Origin: a virus
IMG/VR virus record: IMGVR_UViG_3300021088_000012
Location: 1 to 61,188 of that record
Reading direction: 5' to 3' (one strand)
Length of the DNA: 61,188 nucleotides
The position numbers and the translations under genes are program-made. This document shows, one piece after another, positions 16,474-26,095 of the stretch. The number at the start of each line of letters is the position of its first letter. Positions within the stretch are counted from its first letter, which is position 1. The notes under the pieces are model-generated. The model saw only the letters and a list, made by a program, of their open reading frames with translations, was not told the origin of the DNA and did not search any database.

Positions 16474-19400
16474 TAGAATTGATTCATATTTTGACGTTCC
16501 TGCTATTCAAGCCGAGTTTGCGGCTATAAAAGCTGGCCTGGCTGAATCGCAAACGAATCTGGTCGGGCTCTATTCAGTCATTAAATCCTTCAAGGATACT
16601 TCAATAAGCAGTCTGGCTCAGAATACCGATAATCTCAGTCAGGCCATTGTCGGGACCGTGCAGGCCACCACAAAGGCAAAGATTTCATACGATGAACTCA
16701 CCCAGCGGATCGCCGCCCAGGTGAAGACAGTGAACGAAAGTATTACCTCCGTTAATCAGAATACGGTTGCCTATGACAAACTCATTCAGCAGGCTGTCAG
16801 AAATAAAATAGCCAATGATGACCTGGCTGCCTCGGCTTCGGCTCTAAAAAAAAGTTATGATTCAGGACAAAGCACCTTGGAACAATATACGGCTTCACTG
16901 GCCGATATTAAGACTGCACAACAATCCTTAAAGGTTTCAAATCAGGATGTTACCAAGACATTAAATTCCCTTGAAAAGCAGGCGCAATCCTCTGCCGGTT
17001 CAACGGATCAACTCAGGGCCCGGTTGGCTGAACTTCAATCAGCCTATGACAAATTGAATGAAGTAGAACGAGCATCCGAGGGCGGACAAGGGCTATTAAA
17101 AACAATTCAGACTACTGATCAGGCTGTAAAGAGCCTGGAAGGAACAACTGGCCGCTTTAAAAGTAATGTGGGTAATTACTCAGAGGCTTTCGGAGAAGGA
17201 TTTGCAGTACTAAAAGAACAACTGGCAGGGGTAAATAAGCAATTGTCTGAGATAGAGACGCGCGGAAAAACTGCAGTTAACAATTTGGGGGGAGGAAATC
17301 CTATTGGCTTCGATAGCAGCAGACATAAAGGTCCAACAGATTCATTTGGAAGTACAGGATCCACTTCCAGCATATTGAATGAAGATAGCGTCGCCTATCA
17401 AAAACTAACGCTTGAACAAAAAATATTAGAAGGATCATTGAGTAGGCAGCAAATTGGCTTTAAAACATTCAACCAAGAGGCGCGAAATGTAAAACTGACA
17501 CTAGATGCATTGGCTCTGGCCGGCCTGCAAAATACGGAAGGATTTGAGAAATTGAATGCATCGTATACATCCGCAGAGCAAAAAGTCAAAGATTTGCATA
17601 AAGAGCAGGCTATATTAACTTCGGATGCGCCGGCCCTTACCGCTCTTACTGGAATCGCTCGTGGATTAGGCGGAGTTTATGCCTTTGGAGCTGGAGCAGC
17701 AGGAATTTTTGCAGACGGAAATGAGAAACTGGAAAAGGAACTTAATAAATTGGTTGCTATTATGACCTTTCTTCAGGGACTTGAAGAGGCGGTCACAGCA
17801 CTTAAAGATAGAAACGCAATAGCGACTGCATTGCAGACAGAAGGTACTAAGGCATTAAACGTGGTTAGAAAAATAGAGGCGGCAATTTTTGGGACTACAA
17901 CAATAACAACCGAAGAAAATACGGTAGCCAAGGAAGCAAACGCGGCCGCCTCTGTTTTAAATACGGAGGCCTTGGCTGAAAATGCGGCTGGAGCCGAGGT
18001 ACAGGCGGCAGCTGTTGAAGGCGTAACTATCGCTGAAGGGGCAGCCACGGTTGCGACTATCAGTTTTAGGACGGCACTGATATCAACCGGTATAGGAGCA
18101 ATCATTATCGGGCTAATATACGGAATAACAAAACTTGTGGGTGCGATAAGCGATTGGGTTGGTGAAGACGAACGTGCAGAAAAGGCGCAGGCTGCTTTGG
18201 CTGAATCCAATTCAAAACTGTTGGCTACATTCAAAGAACTTAAAGAAGTATATGAAATAGTCGGAAAAGAAAGAATTGAACAACTCATGCGGGAATCTCA
18301 ATTAACTAAGGATGCTGGCAAGAACCAATTTTTACAATTGGCTGATGAACAAAAAATTGCAGATAAGCGTGTTGAGAACGCAAAAAAGTTTGTCGAACAA
18401 TATAGTATTTCCGAAAAAACGGTTTCAGACCTGAATGAAAAAAGAAAGTTCGATCTCCAAACTTTGCAGGGGTTCCAAGAATCATTAAGTAATGCACAAC
18501 AAAAATTAAGAAAAGATAACAGCAGCGCCAATAAAAAAGAGGTGGAAAGTCTGGAAAAACTTACAGAACAATCGGAAAAGGATGCAAAAAACTCGACTAC
18601 TAAATATCAGATAGCAGCGGATGGTTATAAAGAAAGTCTTGAATCGCAGAATGATGCTGATGGGGTCAGGTTACGCACCGCTAAGGCGGCTGCCGATGAG
18701 TTGGCGAAGCTCACAACTGACGCTGCACAGCGTAGGTATGACACAGAAAAGAATGCCGCTGACCGAATTTTGAATTTGCCAACCAGCACCGAAAGCCAGA
18801 AGCTGGCAGCAATAAAGTCTGGCTATGAGGCTGAAGATATGTTGGCTCAATCTAGGATAAAAGATATCATAAAGCAAATTAAGGCCGAAACTATTACAAG
18901 GAAGGATGGAGAGGATCAAATTTCGAATATTAGTACAGCGCTCAGAATGAAACAAATAAAAGCGCAGGATGACGACATTGCGATCAAGAGAGAGTATTAC
19001 GAACGCGATCGTGATGCGGCTCTGGCTGCTTCCAAAGCAAAACTGGAAGATCAGATTAAACTCGCCCAGGATCTTCAGCAGGGTAAGAATCAGAATAATC
19101 CCAATTCTCTACAGCCGGCCGAACCCGTTGGATTGGATCAGCGTTTAAAAGGACTCTCCGATGAATACGCCGCCAGGAAGGAAATGCTCAATGAGGAATT
19201 AAAGGTAGAACTTGATAAAGAAGGACTCACCGCTGAAGAAAAAACTGCTATTTATACAAAATATACCAGCAACATCACCCAACTGAATCGGGATTTTCAA
19301 AAAACATACCTGGAATTAGAGGAGGAAGCCCGGCAGAAATCTCTACAGGATTGGAATAAATATTATACCCGACGAAAAGAGCAGATTACTGAGAATCAGA

Positions 19401-20455
19401 ACCAGGAACTCATTTCCCTCAATACTTCCAGTGAACGAGGTAAAAAGTACACCCGGGATAAGCAAAAGATCGATGACAATGCGAATATTGCCCAGGCCCA
19501 GGCGGATGCCCAAAATGCCGAAGTACAACGAAATGCCACGCGGGAAGGTACTCAGGACCGTATTGATGCCGATAAAAGGCTAACGGATTCGGCTCTGAAA
19601 TTGAGCGAGACTATCCGCCAAAAGAAACAAGATGGCATTGATGCTACCCGGGAACAAGCCGAACAGGGGATGCAGGAAGTACAGCTCGTAGGGGATGCAC
19701 TTATCAGCCTCTCCTCAATAGCCTATAACGTTCAGAAACAGCACCTCGCTGACCTGGAAATTATGGAACAACGGTCCTATGACCGACAGGCGAAAAATAT
19801 TCAGGATTCGACGGCATCACAGGAACAGCAGGCCGTACGCATGAAGATACTAGACGATCAGCGGGCAAATCAGAAATTGCTCAATGACAGGAAGCAGCGG
19901 CAACTGGATATTCAGAAGGCAGAATTCGACAAGGCGAAGGCTATCATGGATATTATTCTGAATACGGCGGCCTCTGTTACAAAAGCCCTTGATGTTCCGG
20001 TTCTAGCCGCTGCGATAGCAATTGCCGGCGCCGCGGAACTTGCCCTGGCAATTGCCACACCTATCCCGAAGTACCGGGCAGGTACAAAGGATCACCCTGG
20101 CGGCCCTGCTATAGTCGGAGATGCCTATGAGAAGGAACTTATCCTGGAGCCCGGGAAAGAGGCCCGTTGGTCTTCTGACCGGCCAACGGTTGAATCTCTT
20201 ATGAAGCATACAAAGGTCATTCCCCGGGCAAAGATTGAACAGTGGGCTATGTCGGGTATGTTCGTCAATCAGCAGGGAATATTGATTCAGGGGCAAATCG
20301 ACAATAAAAAAGAACTGAGGGATTTAAGGGATGCGATTGTCTGGCAGACGCAACGCCTGGAAGGAGCCGCGGCTAAAAACAACCGGAAAGTGGTGGTAGT
20401 GAATAAAATAGATCATTCCTGGGGAGATTATATTCAAAGTAAAGTTTTTCAATAA
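16463..20455 (+). CDS. Tape measure protein (1330 aa)
   Basis: Sets tail length and helps DNA entry. Very long, Ala/Gln/Lys-rich and mostly coiled-coil (about 1-300, 600-960, 1080-1200). A hydrophobic stretch G-I-G-A-I-I-I-G-L-I-Y-G-I near residue 545 is the membrane-spanning part expected in tape measures, and a second Ala-rich one lies near 1190. C-terminal residues H-P-G-G-P-A-I-V-G-D form a small conserved-looking domain. At about 0.15 nm per residue the tail would be near 200 nm, so a siphovirus. Confidence 0.92.
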   Translation: MPLDRIDSYFDVPAIQAEFAAIKAGLAESQTNLVGLYSVIKSFKDTSISSLAQNTDNLSQAIVGTVQATTKAKISYDELTQRIAAQVKTVNESITSVNQNTVAYDKLIQQAVRNKIANDDLAASASALKKSYDSGQSTLEQYTASLADIKTAQQSLKVSNQDVTKTLNSLEKQAQSSAGSTDQLRARLAELQSAYDKLNEVERASEGGQGLLKTIQTTDQAVKSLEGTTGRFKSNVGNYSEAFGEGFAVLKEQLAGVNKQLSEIETRGKTAVNNLGGGNPIGFDSSRHKGPTDSFGSTGSTSSILNEDSVAYQKLTLEQKILEGSLSRQQIGFKTFNQEARNVKLTLDALALAGLQNTEGFEKLNASYTSAEQKVKDLHKEQAILTSDAPALTALTGIARGLGGVYAFGAGAAGIFADGNEKLEKELNKLVAIMTFLQGLEEAVTALKDRNAIATALQTEGTKALNVVRKIEAAIFGTTTITTEENTVAKEANAAASVLNTEALAENAAGAEVQAAAVEGVTIAEGAATVATISFRTALISTGIGAIIIGLIYGITKLVGAISDWVGEDERAEKAQAALAESNSKLLATFKELKEVYEIVGKERIEQLMRESQLTKDAGKNQFLQLADEQKIADKRVENAKKFVEQYSISEKTVSDLNEKRKFDLQTLQGFQESLSNAQQKLRKDNSSANKKEVESLEKLTEQSEKDAKNSTTKYQIAADGYKESLESQNDADGVRLRTAKAAADELAKLTTDAAQRRYDTEKNAADRILNLPTSTESQKLAAIKSGYEAEDMLAQSRIKDIIKQIKAETITRKDGEDQISNISTALRMKQIKAQDDDIAIKREYYERDRDAALAASKAKLEDQIKLAQDLQQGKNQNNPNSLQPAEPVGLDQRLKGLSDEYAARKEMLNEELKVELDKEGLTAEEKTAIYTKYTSNITQLNRDFQKTYLELEEEARQKSLQDWNKYYTRRKEQITENQNQELISLNTSSERGKKYTRDKQKIDDNANIAQAQADAQNAEVQRNATREGTQDRIDADKRLTDSALKLSETIRQKKQDGIDATREQAEQGMQEVQLVGDALISLSSIAYNVQKQHLADLEIMEQRSYDRQAKNIQDSTASQEQQAVRMKILDDQRANQKLLNDRKQRQLDIQKAEFDKAKAIMDIILNTAASVTKALDVPVLAAAIAIAGAAELALAIATPIPKYRAGTKDHPGGPAIVGDAYEKELILEPGKEARWSSDRPTVESLMKHTKVIPRAKIEQWAMSGMFVNQQGILIQGQIDNKKELRDLRDAIVWQTQRLEGAAAKNNRKVVVVNKIDHSWGDYIQSKVFQ

Positions 20456-23400
20456 ATGGGGATTCAACGTAGATACTGGCTTTTTTTCTTGCAGGACGCT
20501 CCGTCTCAGATGTGCTATTATATTGACTCAATGGGCAATATCCAGAAAGGGAATGTACTGCTCGGTGATGATCTTTCTCTTCCTCAGTCTCCTGGCGGAT
20601 GGGATGAAATACAGCTTTCGTTTGGACGAAATGCCCATTATTGGGGTATCAACAGGACCTTTACCATTCCGCTGAAATTCATCGGAGATGGAGCGAAGAT
20701 TATCCGGCATCTTTTTTATACTGGCCGCGGCATTGAATCTCCGGTAAACCTAGTGATTTGTAAATGGGATGATGTTACCGGTGTTTTCCGTCTTTATTAT
20801 TCGGGCCAGTTGGATCTCATCAAAATAGAGGATGAGGTCGCCGAAGGGGTCAAAGTCAATATCATGCAGGGAGGTATCCTGCAGGCATTGAAAGCGTATG
20901 AGAATACCGTCTTTGAGATTCCCTGCGACGGATCTATACCAGAAAACATAAAGGTGAATTGTGATGGAATATTGCTCAACGATGTATTTCATTATCAGAT
21001 ACTTAATTGCATTGTTCCTTATCCAGGAGAATTACCACTTCCATGTGGATTTCTTAATAATGATGGTGATAATATAGGGATAACTAGGAATAATCCAGTC
21101 CTGGAGCAACCGTATACTGGCTATTATCAAAAATCTACAAACTTCCTTTTTTCATCTGAGGAGGCGATAACTGTGCGAATTCAGGGGAATATTACCATCC
21201 TTCCGGATTGGCGTGTGAATAATACCGGTTTTTATTTGTTCATAGCAACGAGTCTATCCCAACCAAGAGCAGGCGGGATTGATCATGCTGCGGGATTAAT
21301 TCGGCCTTATCATCCGATATCCACAATATGGGAGCCTTTGAATAGCCAGCTTAATGTAATAGGACAAATACAATTTCATTTTGATGCTACGATTAATTTA
21401 GCAGCTAAAGAAAATCTCTTTCTTTTATTTTTCAATGATTTCGCAGCTTTTCCTCTTACAATAATAGGCGGTTCGTTCAGTTTGACTTTCAGTTCTAGAT
21501 ATAAGGCTTCCCGGGTATGGGGGATACGCCCTTATGATTTGGGAAAATTGATAATTAAGCAAATGAATGCTCTTTCATCAAATTTTGTTCAGACGTTCAA
21601 TTATCTGTTCGATTCAATGCTTTTGCAGAATAATCCGAACCTGGTGGTAACATCCGGGGATGCACTCAGAGCAAGCACCGATCCGAATTATTTTCAGTAT
21701 TACAACCAGGCAACGCTGAATCCAGCGAATCCAAACAATCAGTTCTACAATCAATTCGCCAGCCAGGGTCCCGTCATAAAGACAACTATCAGCGATTTCT
21801 TCGATAGTTTCAATGCCATCCTGAATGCGGCGCTGAGTAATCAGCAGTTGCCAGGAGAGGCTGAGAGCTTGTTCATTGAATCGAAAAATTATGTAATGGA
21901 TCCGTCCTTTACAACTATGACCCTGACCAAAATTGCGAACTTCAGAATTAGTATCGCACTGGAGTATTTCTTCAACTGGCTGAAAGTAGGCTATACACCC
22001 CAACAATATGATGAAAAAGCGGGTAAGTATGAATACAACACCCTTATTCAATGGCAGGCACCGATAAAGACCCTCGCGAAGGTTCTTGAACTTATGTGTA
22101 AATACCGGGCTGATAGCTATGGGATAGAGTATACCCGTTATAATACCCAGGGGGGAAAGTCATCTACCTTTAATCAGTCTGACAATAGCGTTTTCCTATT
22201 GAATACAGACTTCAGCGCTTCGATAGCTGATTTTTATAATGCGTATTTTATCTCCGGGGTTCCACTGGCTTCCTCTATTACCAATACAGATCAGAAACTC
22301 ACCCCGAATCAATCCTATTTACCTGTATATCTTGATACATTGGATGGGGAGTATTTCACAGCCTTGAATGATTTCTCCATCTTCATGTTCAATCAGCCGG
22401 CACCCGGAACGCAATCTATTTCTGTCAGCACTCCAACGCCTGCGCTGTTAAATGGGTTGATTGGGGATTCGGCTACGATCAATATGTATATTAATGGAAT
22501 TTTAATTCAAAGTTGGAGCCAATTGGTCAGCGGGGTAAATACGCCCTTCAATATCGTTTATTCTTCTTCCAGGGCATTCGCGAAAGGGGATAATATTTAC
22601 TTTACGGTATCCACGGTCCGAACCTGCACAGTGGAAATTACTGATTTTATCATTGCCATTGGTTCTGGATACTGGTCAGCGGAAACCAGCGGTCCGATCA
22701 ATATTTCAGCCGGATCCACACAGCAGACCATTTCCCTGCCAAATATTGTGGCCACCATGATCACCATCGGGGGAATACAGATTCCAGTTGTCAGTTCTGG
22801 CTTTCAATATTTTACCTTCCTGTCTAATGTTCACAATAAAAACTTCAATTGGTCATTTGGGGTCTCTGTCTATCATCAGGGTAATTCCAGCGAAACGGCT
22901 ACTTTCGATGTGTGGAAAAACGGGGTAAATATCGGCACGGTGTCCTTCAACGGTAATTCGAATATCCTGACCTGGTTCAACCCGCCGGTCGTCACGGGCG
23001 GATTTTCGCTGCCACCGGTCAACTTCAGCGGTAATATTACCTTCAACCTTTATGATATCGTATGGATCACCGGGTCGGACACGAACATCAATACCTATAT
23101 TACGAACTGCCAACTTCTTTTTGACTCTACCGGAGTAGATGCTTATAAACTTTTACGGTTGACCTATTCGAATGTTTCGGGTATTCCGAATCCGCAGACA
23201 GCTTTCAACCTGGAGCAATTGACTCCAAAGAGAATGCTAAATTCGAATAGCAATCTTCTTTCACCCGTCCTATTCAACCAGGCGCCCGGAAGCCTTAAAT
23301 TCCAGACCTCAGACAAAAATCAATTTTTGAGTACAACGCTGGCAGGAGTTACCGTTACCGAGAATACGAATGTGGATATTCATGATCTTGCGCCTCCTCT

Positions 23401-24583
23401 CTACTATCCGCTTCTTTTCGAATTCGATACGGAGGTGCCGATCAATTTTGCCGATCTATTCAATAATGCCGCAAACGGTCATATTGAGTTCATTTATAAC
23501 GGGATATCATTCTGGGGTTTCCCTATTCAGGTAACTGCAAAACCCGCCTTTAATGAATCTCAGACCTGGAAACTCCTTTGTTCACCCAAAACGAACCTGT
23601 CCGATCTGGTGAACCTGGATTGGACCGGGCTGCAAGCACTTATGCCTTTAGATATTTCCATCCCGATTATCAGCCCGATTCATTTCGTTCCCCTGGGTTA
23701 TGTTAAACCAGACGTATACAAGAACAACACGATGGACCAGGATCTTTATAGGAACCGGATACTCGCCTGGATCGATACGAGCGATTATACAGCACCCCGG
23801 CAGAATGATGAGCCGATCCCTTTACAATTTCAATCCGGGGCACTGAGCCCTGCCACCGTGCAGGTATTGAACAATTTAGGACAGGATGTGGGGGCGCCGA
23901 TCAATATCCCCAGCATTACGGACCCGGCCATCAATGTACCACAGTTGCTTTTCCAGGGTTTAATTTCGCTGAACGCTTTACCGGATGGGATTTACTATTT
24001 TCTTCTCTCCGTGGGGACGGGTCCGGCAACCGGTCAGTTTATTTCCGAAGGGATTTATATAAAGGCTAATTGGGACTATAATACCATTCGCCTGGATTAT
24101 TCGAATACTACCAATAAATTGGCCACGGTATTTACGGCAAATCCTGGATTCAATATCCGGGTTCACGGGCAGATCAACCGGTATACTCCGAAAAGCAAGT
24201 TCACAACGTTCGTGGACCAGCCGCAGGATATTGACCTGCTGAACGCGATACCTTACGATACCTGGCGGCTGGAGATCGGGCGGTCCTCAGGGATCCCGGA
24301 CTATATGATGCGCAAGATTGCCCGCATATTCGATCTGGATACCGTTTTTATCGATGGGGATCAGTATACGAGGGATGGGGAAGCTCAATGGGAAAAACAG
24401 AACTTCCCAGGGCAACCGAAGGAATATTTGAGTTTAGAGATCCGCAGGGCAAAAAACATCGATGCGATCACCCTGAATACGTCCGGACAGTTGACGAGTG
24501 ATATGGAGGGGGGTTATGTTTTGGATCCACAGGCATTTGGAGCTGGACCGACGCAACCTTTGATCGAAGTAAATGGCAGTTAA
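20456..24583 (+). CDS. Tail tip / distal tail and baseplate-hub protein (1375 aa)
   Basis: Follows the tape measure with no gap. N-terminal about 180 residues resemble a distal-tail (Dit-like) start: R-R-Y-W-L-F-F-L-Q-D and L-S-F-G-R-N-A-H-Y-W-G-I-N-R-T-F-T-I-P-L. The rest is a long beta-rich multidomain protein with repeated jelly-roll-like segments and a C-terminal domain ending in E-V-N-G-S. It probably forms the tail tip that contacts the cell surface before the fibres. No enzymatic motif seen. Confidence 0.75.
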   Translation: MGIQRRYWLFFLQDAPSQMCYYIDSMGNIQKGNVLLGDDLSLPQSPGGWDEIQLSFGRNAHYWGINRTFTIPLKFIGDGAKIIRHLFYTGRGIESPVNLVICKWDDVTGVFRLYYSGQLDLIKIEDEVAEGVKVNIMQGGILQALKAYENTVFEIPCDGSIPENIKVNCDGILLNDVFHYQILNCIVPYPGELPLPCGFLNNDGDNIGITRNNPVLEQPYTGYYQKSTNFLFSSEEAITVRIQGNITILPDWRVNNTGFYLFIATSLSQPRAGGIDHAAGLIRPYHPISTIWEPLNSQLNVIGQIQFHFDATINLAAKENLFLLFFNDFAAFPLTIIGGSFSLTFSSRYKASRVWGIRPYDLGKLIIKQMNALSSNFVQTFNYLFDSMLLQNNPNLVVTSGDALRASTDPNYFQYYNQATLNPANPNNQFYNQFASQGPVIKTTISDFFDSFNAILNAALSNQQLPGEAESLFIESKNYVMDPSFTTMTLTKIANFRISIALEYFFNWLKVGYTPQQYDEKAGKYEYNTLIQWQAPIKTLAKVLELMCKYRADSYGIEYTRYNTQGGKSSTFNQSDNSVFLLNTDFSASIADFYNAYFISGVPLASSITNTDQKLTPNQSYLPVYLDTLDGEYFTALNDFSIFMFNQPAPGTQSISVSTPTPALLNGLIGDSATINMYINGILIQSWSQLVSGVNTPFNIVYSSSRAFAKGDNIYFTVSTVRTCTVEITDFIIAIGSGYWSAETSGPINISAGSTQQTISLPNIVATMITIGGIQIPVVSSGFQYFTFLSNVHNKNFNWSFGVSVYHQGNSSETATFDVWKNGVNIGTVSFNGNSNILTWFNPPVVTGGFSLPPVNFSGNITFNLYDIVWITGSDTNINTYITNCQLLFDSTGVDAYKLLRLTYSNVSGIPNPQTAFNLEQLTPKRMLNSNSNLLSPVLFNQAPGSLKFQTSDKNQFLSTTLAGVTVTENTNVDIHDLAPPLYYPLLFEFDTEVPINFADLFNNAANGHIEFIYNGISFWGFPIQVTAKPAFNESQTWKLLCSPKTNLSDLVNLDWTGLQALMPLDISIPIISPIHFVPLGYVKPDVYKNNTMDQDLYRNRILAWIDTSDYTAPRQNDEPIPLQFQSGALSPATVQVLNNLGQDVGAPINIPSITDPAINVPQLLFQGLISLNALPDGIYYFLLSVGTGPATGQFISEGIYIKANWDYNTIRLDYSNTTNKLATVFTANPGFNIRVHGQINRYTPKSKFTTFVDQPQDIDLLNAIPYDTWRLEIGRSSGIPDYMMRKIARIFDLDTVFIDGDQYTRDGEAQWEKQNFPGQPKEYLSLEIRRAKNIDAITLNTSGQLTSDMEGGYVLDPQAFGAGPTQPLIEVNGS

Positions 24584-24596
24584 ATAACTGATTATT

Positions 24597-26084
24597 ATGA
24601 CACTTTCAATTTTTCAACAGACGAATCCAGTGGGGGCAGGTAATACCTTGGTTGCGGGTATTTATAAAGCTTCTGCCCCATCAGTGCTGATTGCTTTTTA
24701 TGAATTTCCAGGGCCTTATACCGGTGCTACCCAGTTGCATACCTTCCCTGGCCTGGCTAATGTTGTCTATAATTATGTTCTGTACGAATCTCCTGATCAC
24801 CTGGCGGATGGAACGGTCCGTAATAGTTTCAGCGTTCAACCGAATGCAAATGCCTTCAATTTCCGGGATCCTCTTTACCTGGAAGCTAATACAAGTCCTT
24901 TCTTCGCTTCAGGGACTAATTTTTATGGTCAGGATAGTTCTCTGATAGGATGGAATTGGTATCTTGAACAAGTCGCATCAGGGACCCAGCATTATGCAGA
25001 AATATGGACAAAAACAATTGCTGGAGTGCCAACCACCCAGGACGATACTACGGCTGATGGCTGGAAATTGACTCAGGTAGGGAATATCATAGCCCCTGAT
25101 GAAAGATGGGTTATTCATTTTCTTCCTCAATTGGGAGCGATATCCTCACCTGCCAGCGGAACATTTATTTCAGGAACCACCCTTTTGACAGCCAATACGA
25201 TCCTGGATGCCTCTGCGGTAGGCCAAGCCTTCATTCTACAAGGCGGGGGCGGCTATTTAAATATCACTTTGCCCGATATTAATACAGTACCGGATAATGA
25301 GCCCATTTTTTTAAATAGTAATGGAGGTTCTCATATAAATGCTGGGATTACCTGTTTCAGCGGACAGTTTTTTCAATGGTTCAATAATCAGAGCAATCTT
25401 CCGAGCACGTATGCTTCATCCATTTATTTAGGTCAAGAGGAAGACATTTTCGTTTATAGGTTCACTTTCCCTGGCGGCGCTAAAAGATGGATTGTTTGCG
25501 GAGATAAATCAGGCATGCGCATGGTTGGGGAAACTATTTATGATTATTCTCAACTTCCATTCAATACACTATTTGCGAATGGACAATATTTATCAAGAAC
25601 CAATTATGCTCGTTTATGGGCATGGGTTCAGGCTACCCCGAATATTCTGATAGCAAATAGCACATTTGACAATACAAGCATAATTCATGGAACCTCTTAC
25701 TTTATCAATCACGGTAAATTTTCCGATGGGGATGGATCGACAACCTTCAGACTTCCTATTTTGTGGCAATATGGATATCAACGCGCTAAGTCTGGAGTAG
25801 TTGGATCTCATTCTAATAATGGTTATCCTGGCGATCTGGATGCTCAATCTGTTGGAACGCATACCCAGCCGACACATGCCTTCGGAGCGATTACAGGAGC
25901 TGGCCATAACTGGTTTTTATCGAATTCGTCAGGAGGGAGATATTCTGCCGGTGGTGGTGATACTTTTGGTGGAAAAATGGATGCAATAGATACCGAGATG
26001 AAAACCGGTTATCCAGATAATACGAATATTGATGGGGAGAATCTTCCCACTTCGACAGGAATTTACGCATTAATAAGATGTTAA
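24597..26084 (+). CDS. Tail fibre with phage tail collar domain (495 aa)
   Basis: The C-terminal half carries the collar-type fold: a start of repeat M-V-G-E-T-I-Y-D-Y, F-S-D-G-D-G-S-T-T-F-R-L-P (about 375-387), H-T-Q-P-T-H-A-F-G, and the end N-L-P-T-S-T-G-I-Y-A-L-I-R-C, where Cys is terminal. The N-terminal half is beta-rich and glycine-poor. Likely a receptor-binding fibre. Unlike its downstream neighbours it has no signal peptide. Confidence 0.8.
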   Translation: MTLSIFQQTNPVGAGNTLVAGIYKASAPSVLIAFYEFPGPYTGATQLHTFPGLANVVYNYVLYESPDHLADGTVRNSFSVQPNANAFNFRDPLYLEANTSPFFASGTNFYGQDSSLIGWNWYLEQVASGTQHYAEIWTKTIAGVPTTQDDTTADGWKLTQVGNIIAPDERWVIHFLPQLGAISSPASGTFISGTTLLTANTILDASAVGQAFILQGGGGYLNITLPDINTVPDNEPIFLNSNGGSHINAGITCFSGQFFQWFNNQSNLPSTYASSIYLGQEEDIFVYRFTFPGGAKRWIVCGDKSGMRMVGETIYDYSQLPFNTLFANGQYLSRTNYARLWAWVQATPNILIANSTFDNTSIIHGTSYFINHGKFSDGDGSTTFRLPILWQYGYQRAKSGVVGSHSNNGYPGDLDAQSVGTHTQPTHAFGAITGAGHNWFLSNSSGGRYSAGGGDTFGGKMDAIDTEMKTGYPDNTNIDGENLPTSTGIYALIRC

Positions 26085-26095
26085 TTTTGTAGAAC

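Noticed and set aside
17773-18288. 171-residue minus-strand frame inside the tape measure gene
   Set aside because: Ala/Ser-rich antisense shadow of a coiled-coil gene.
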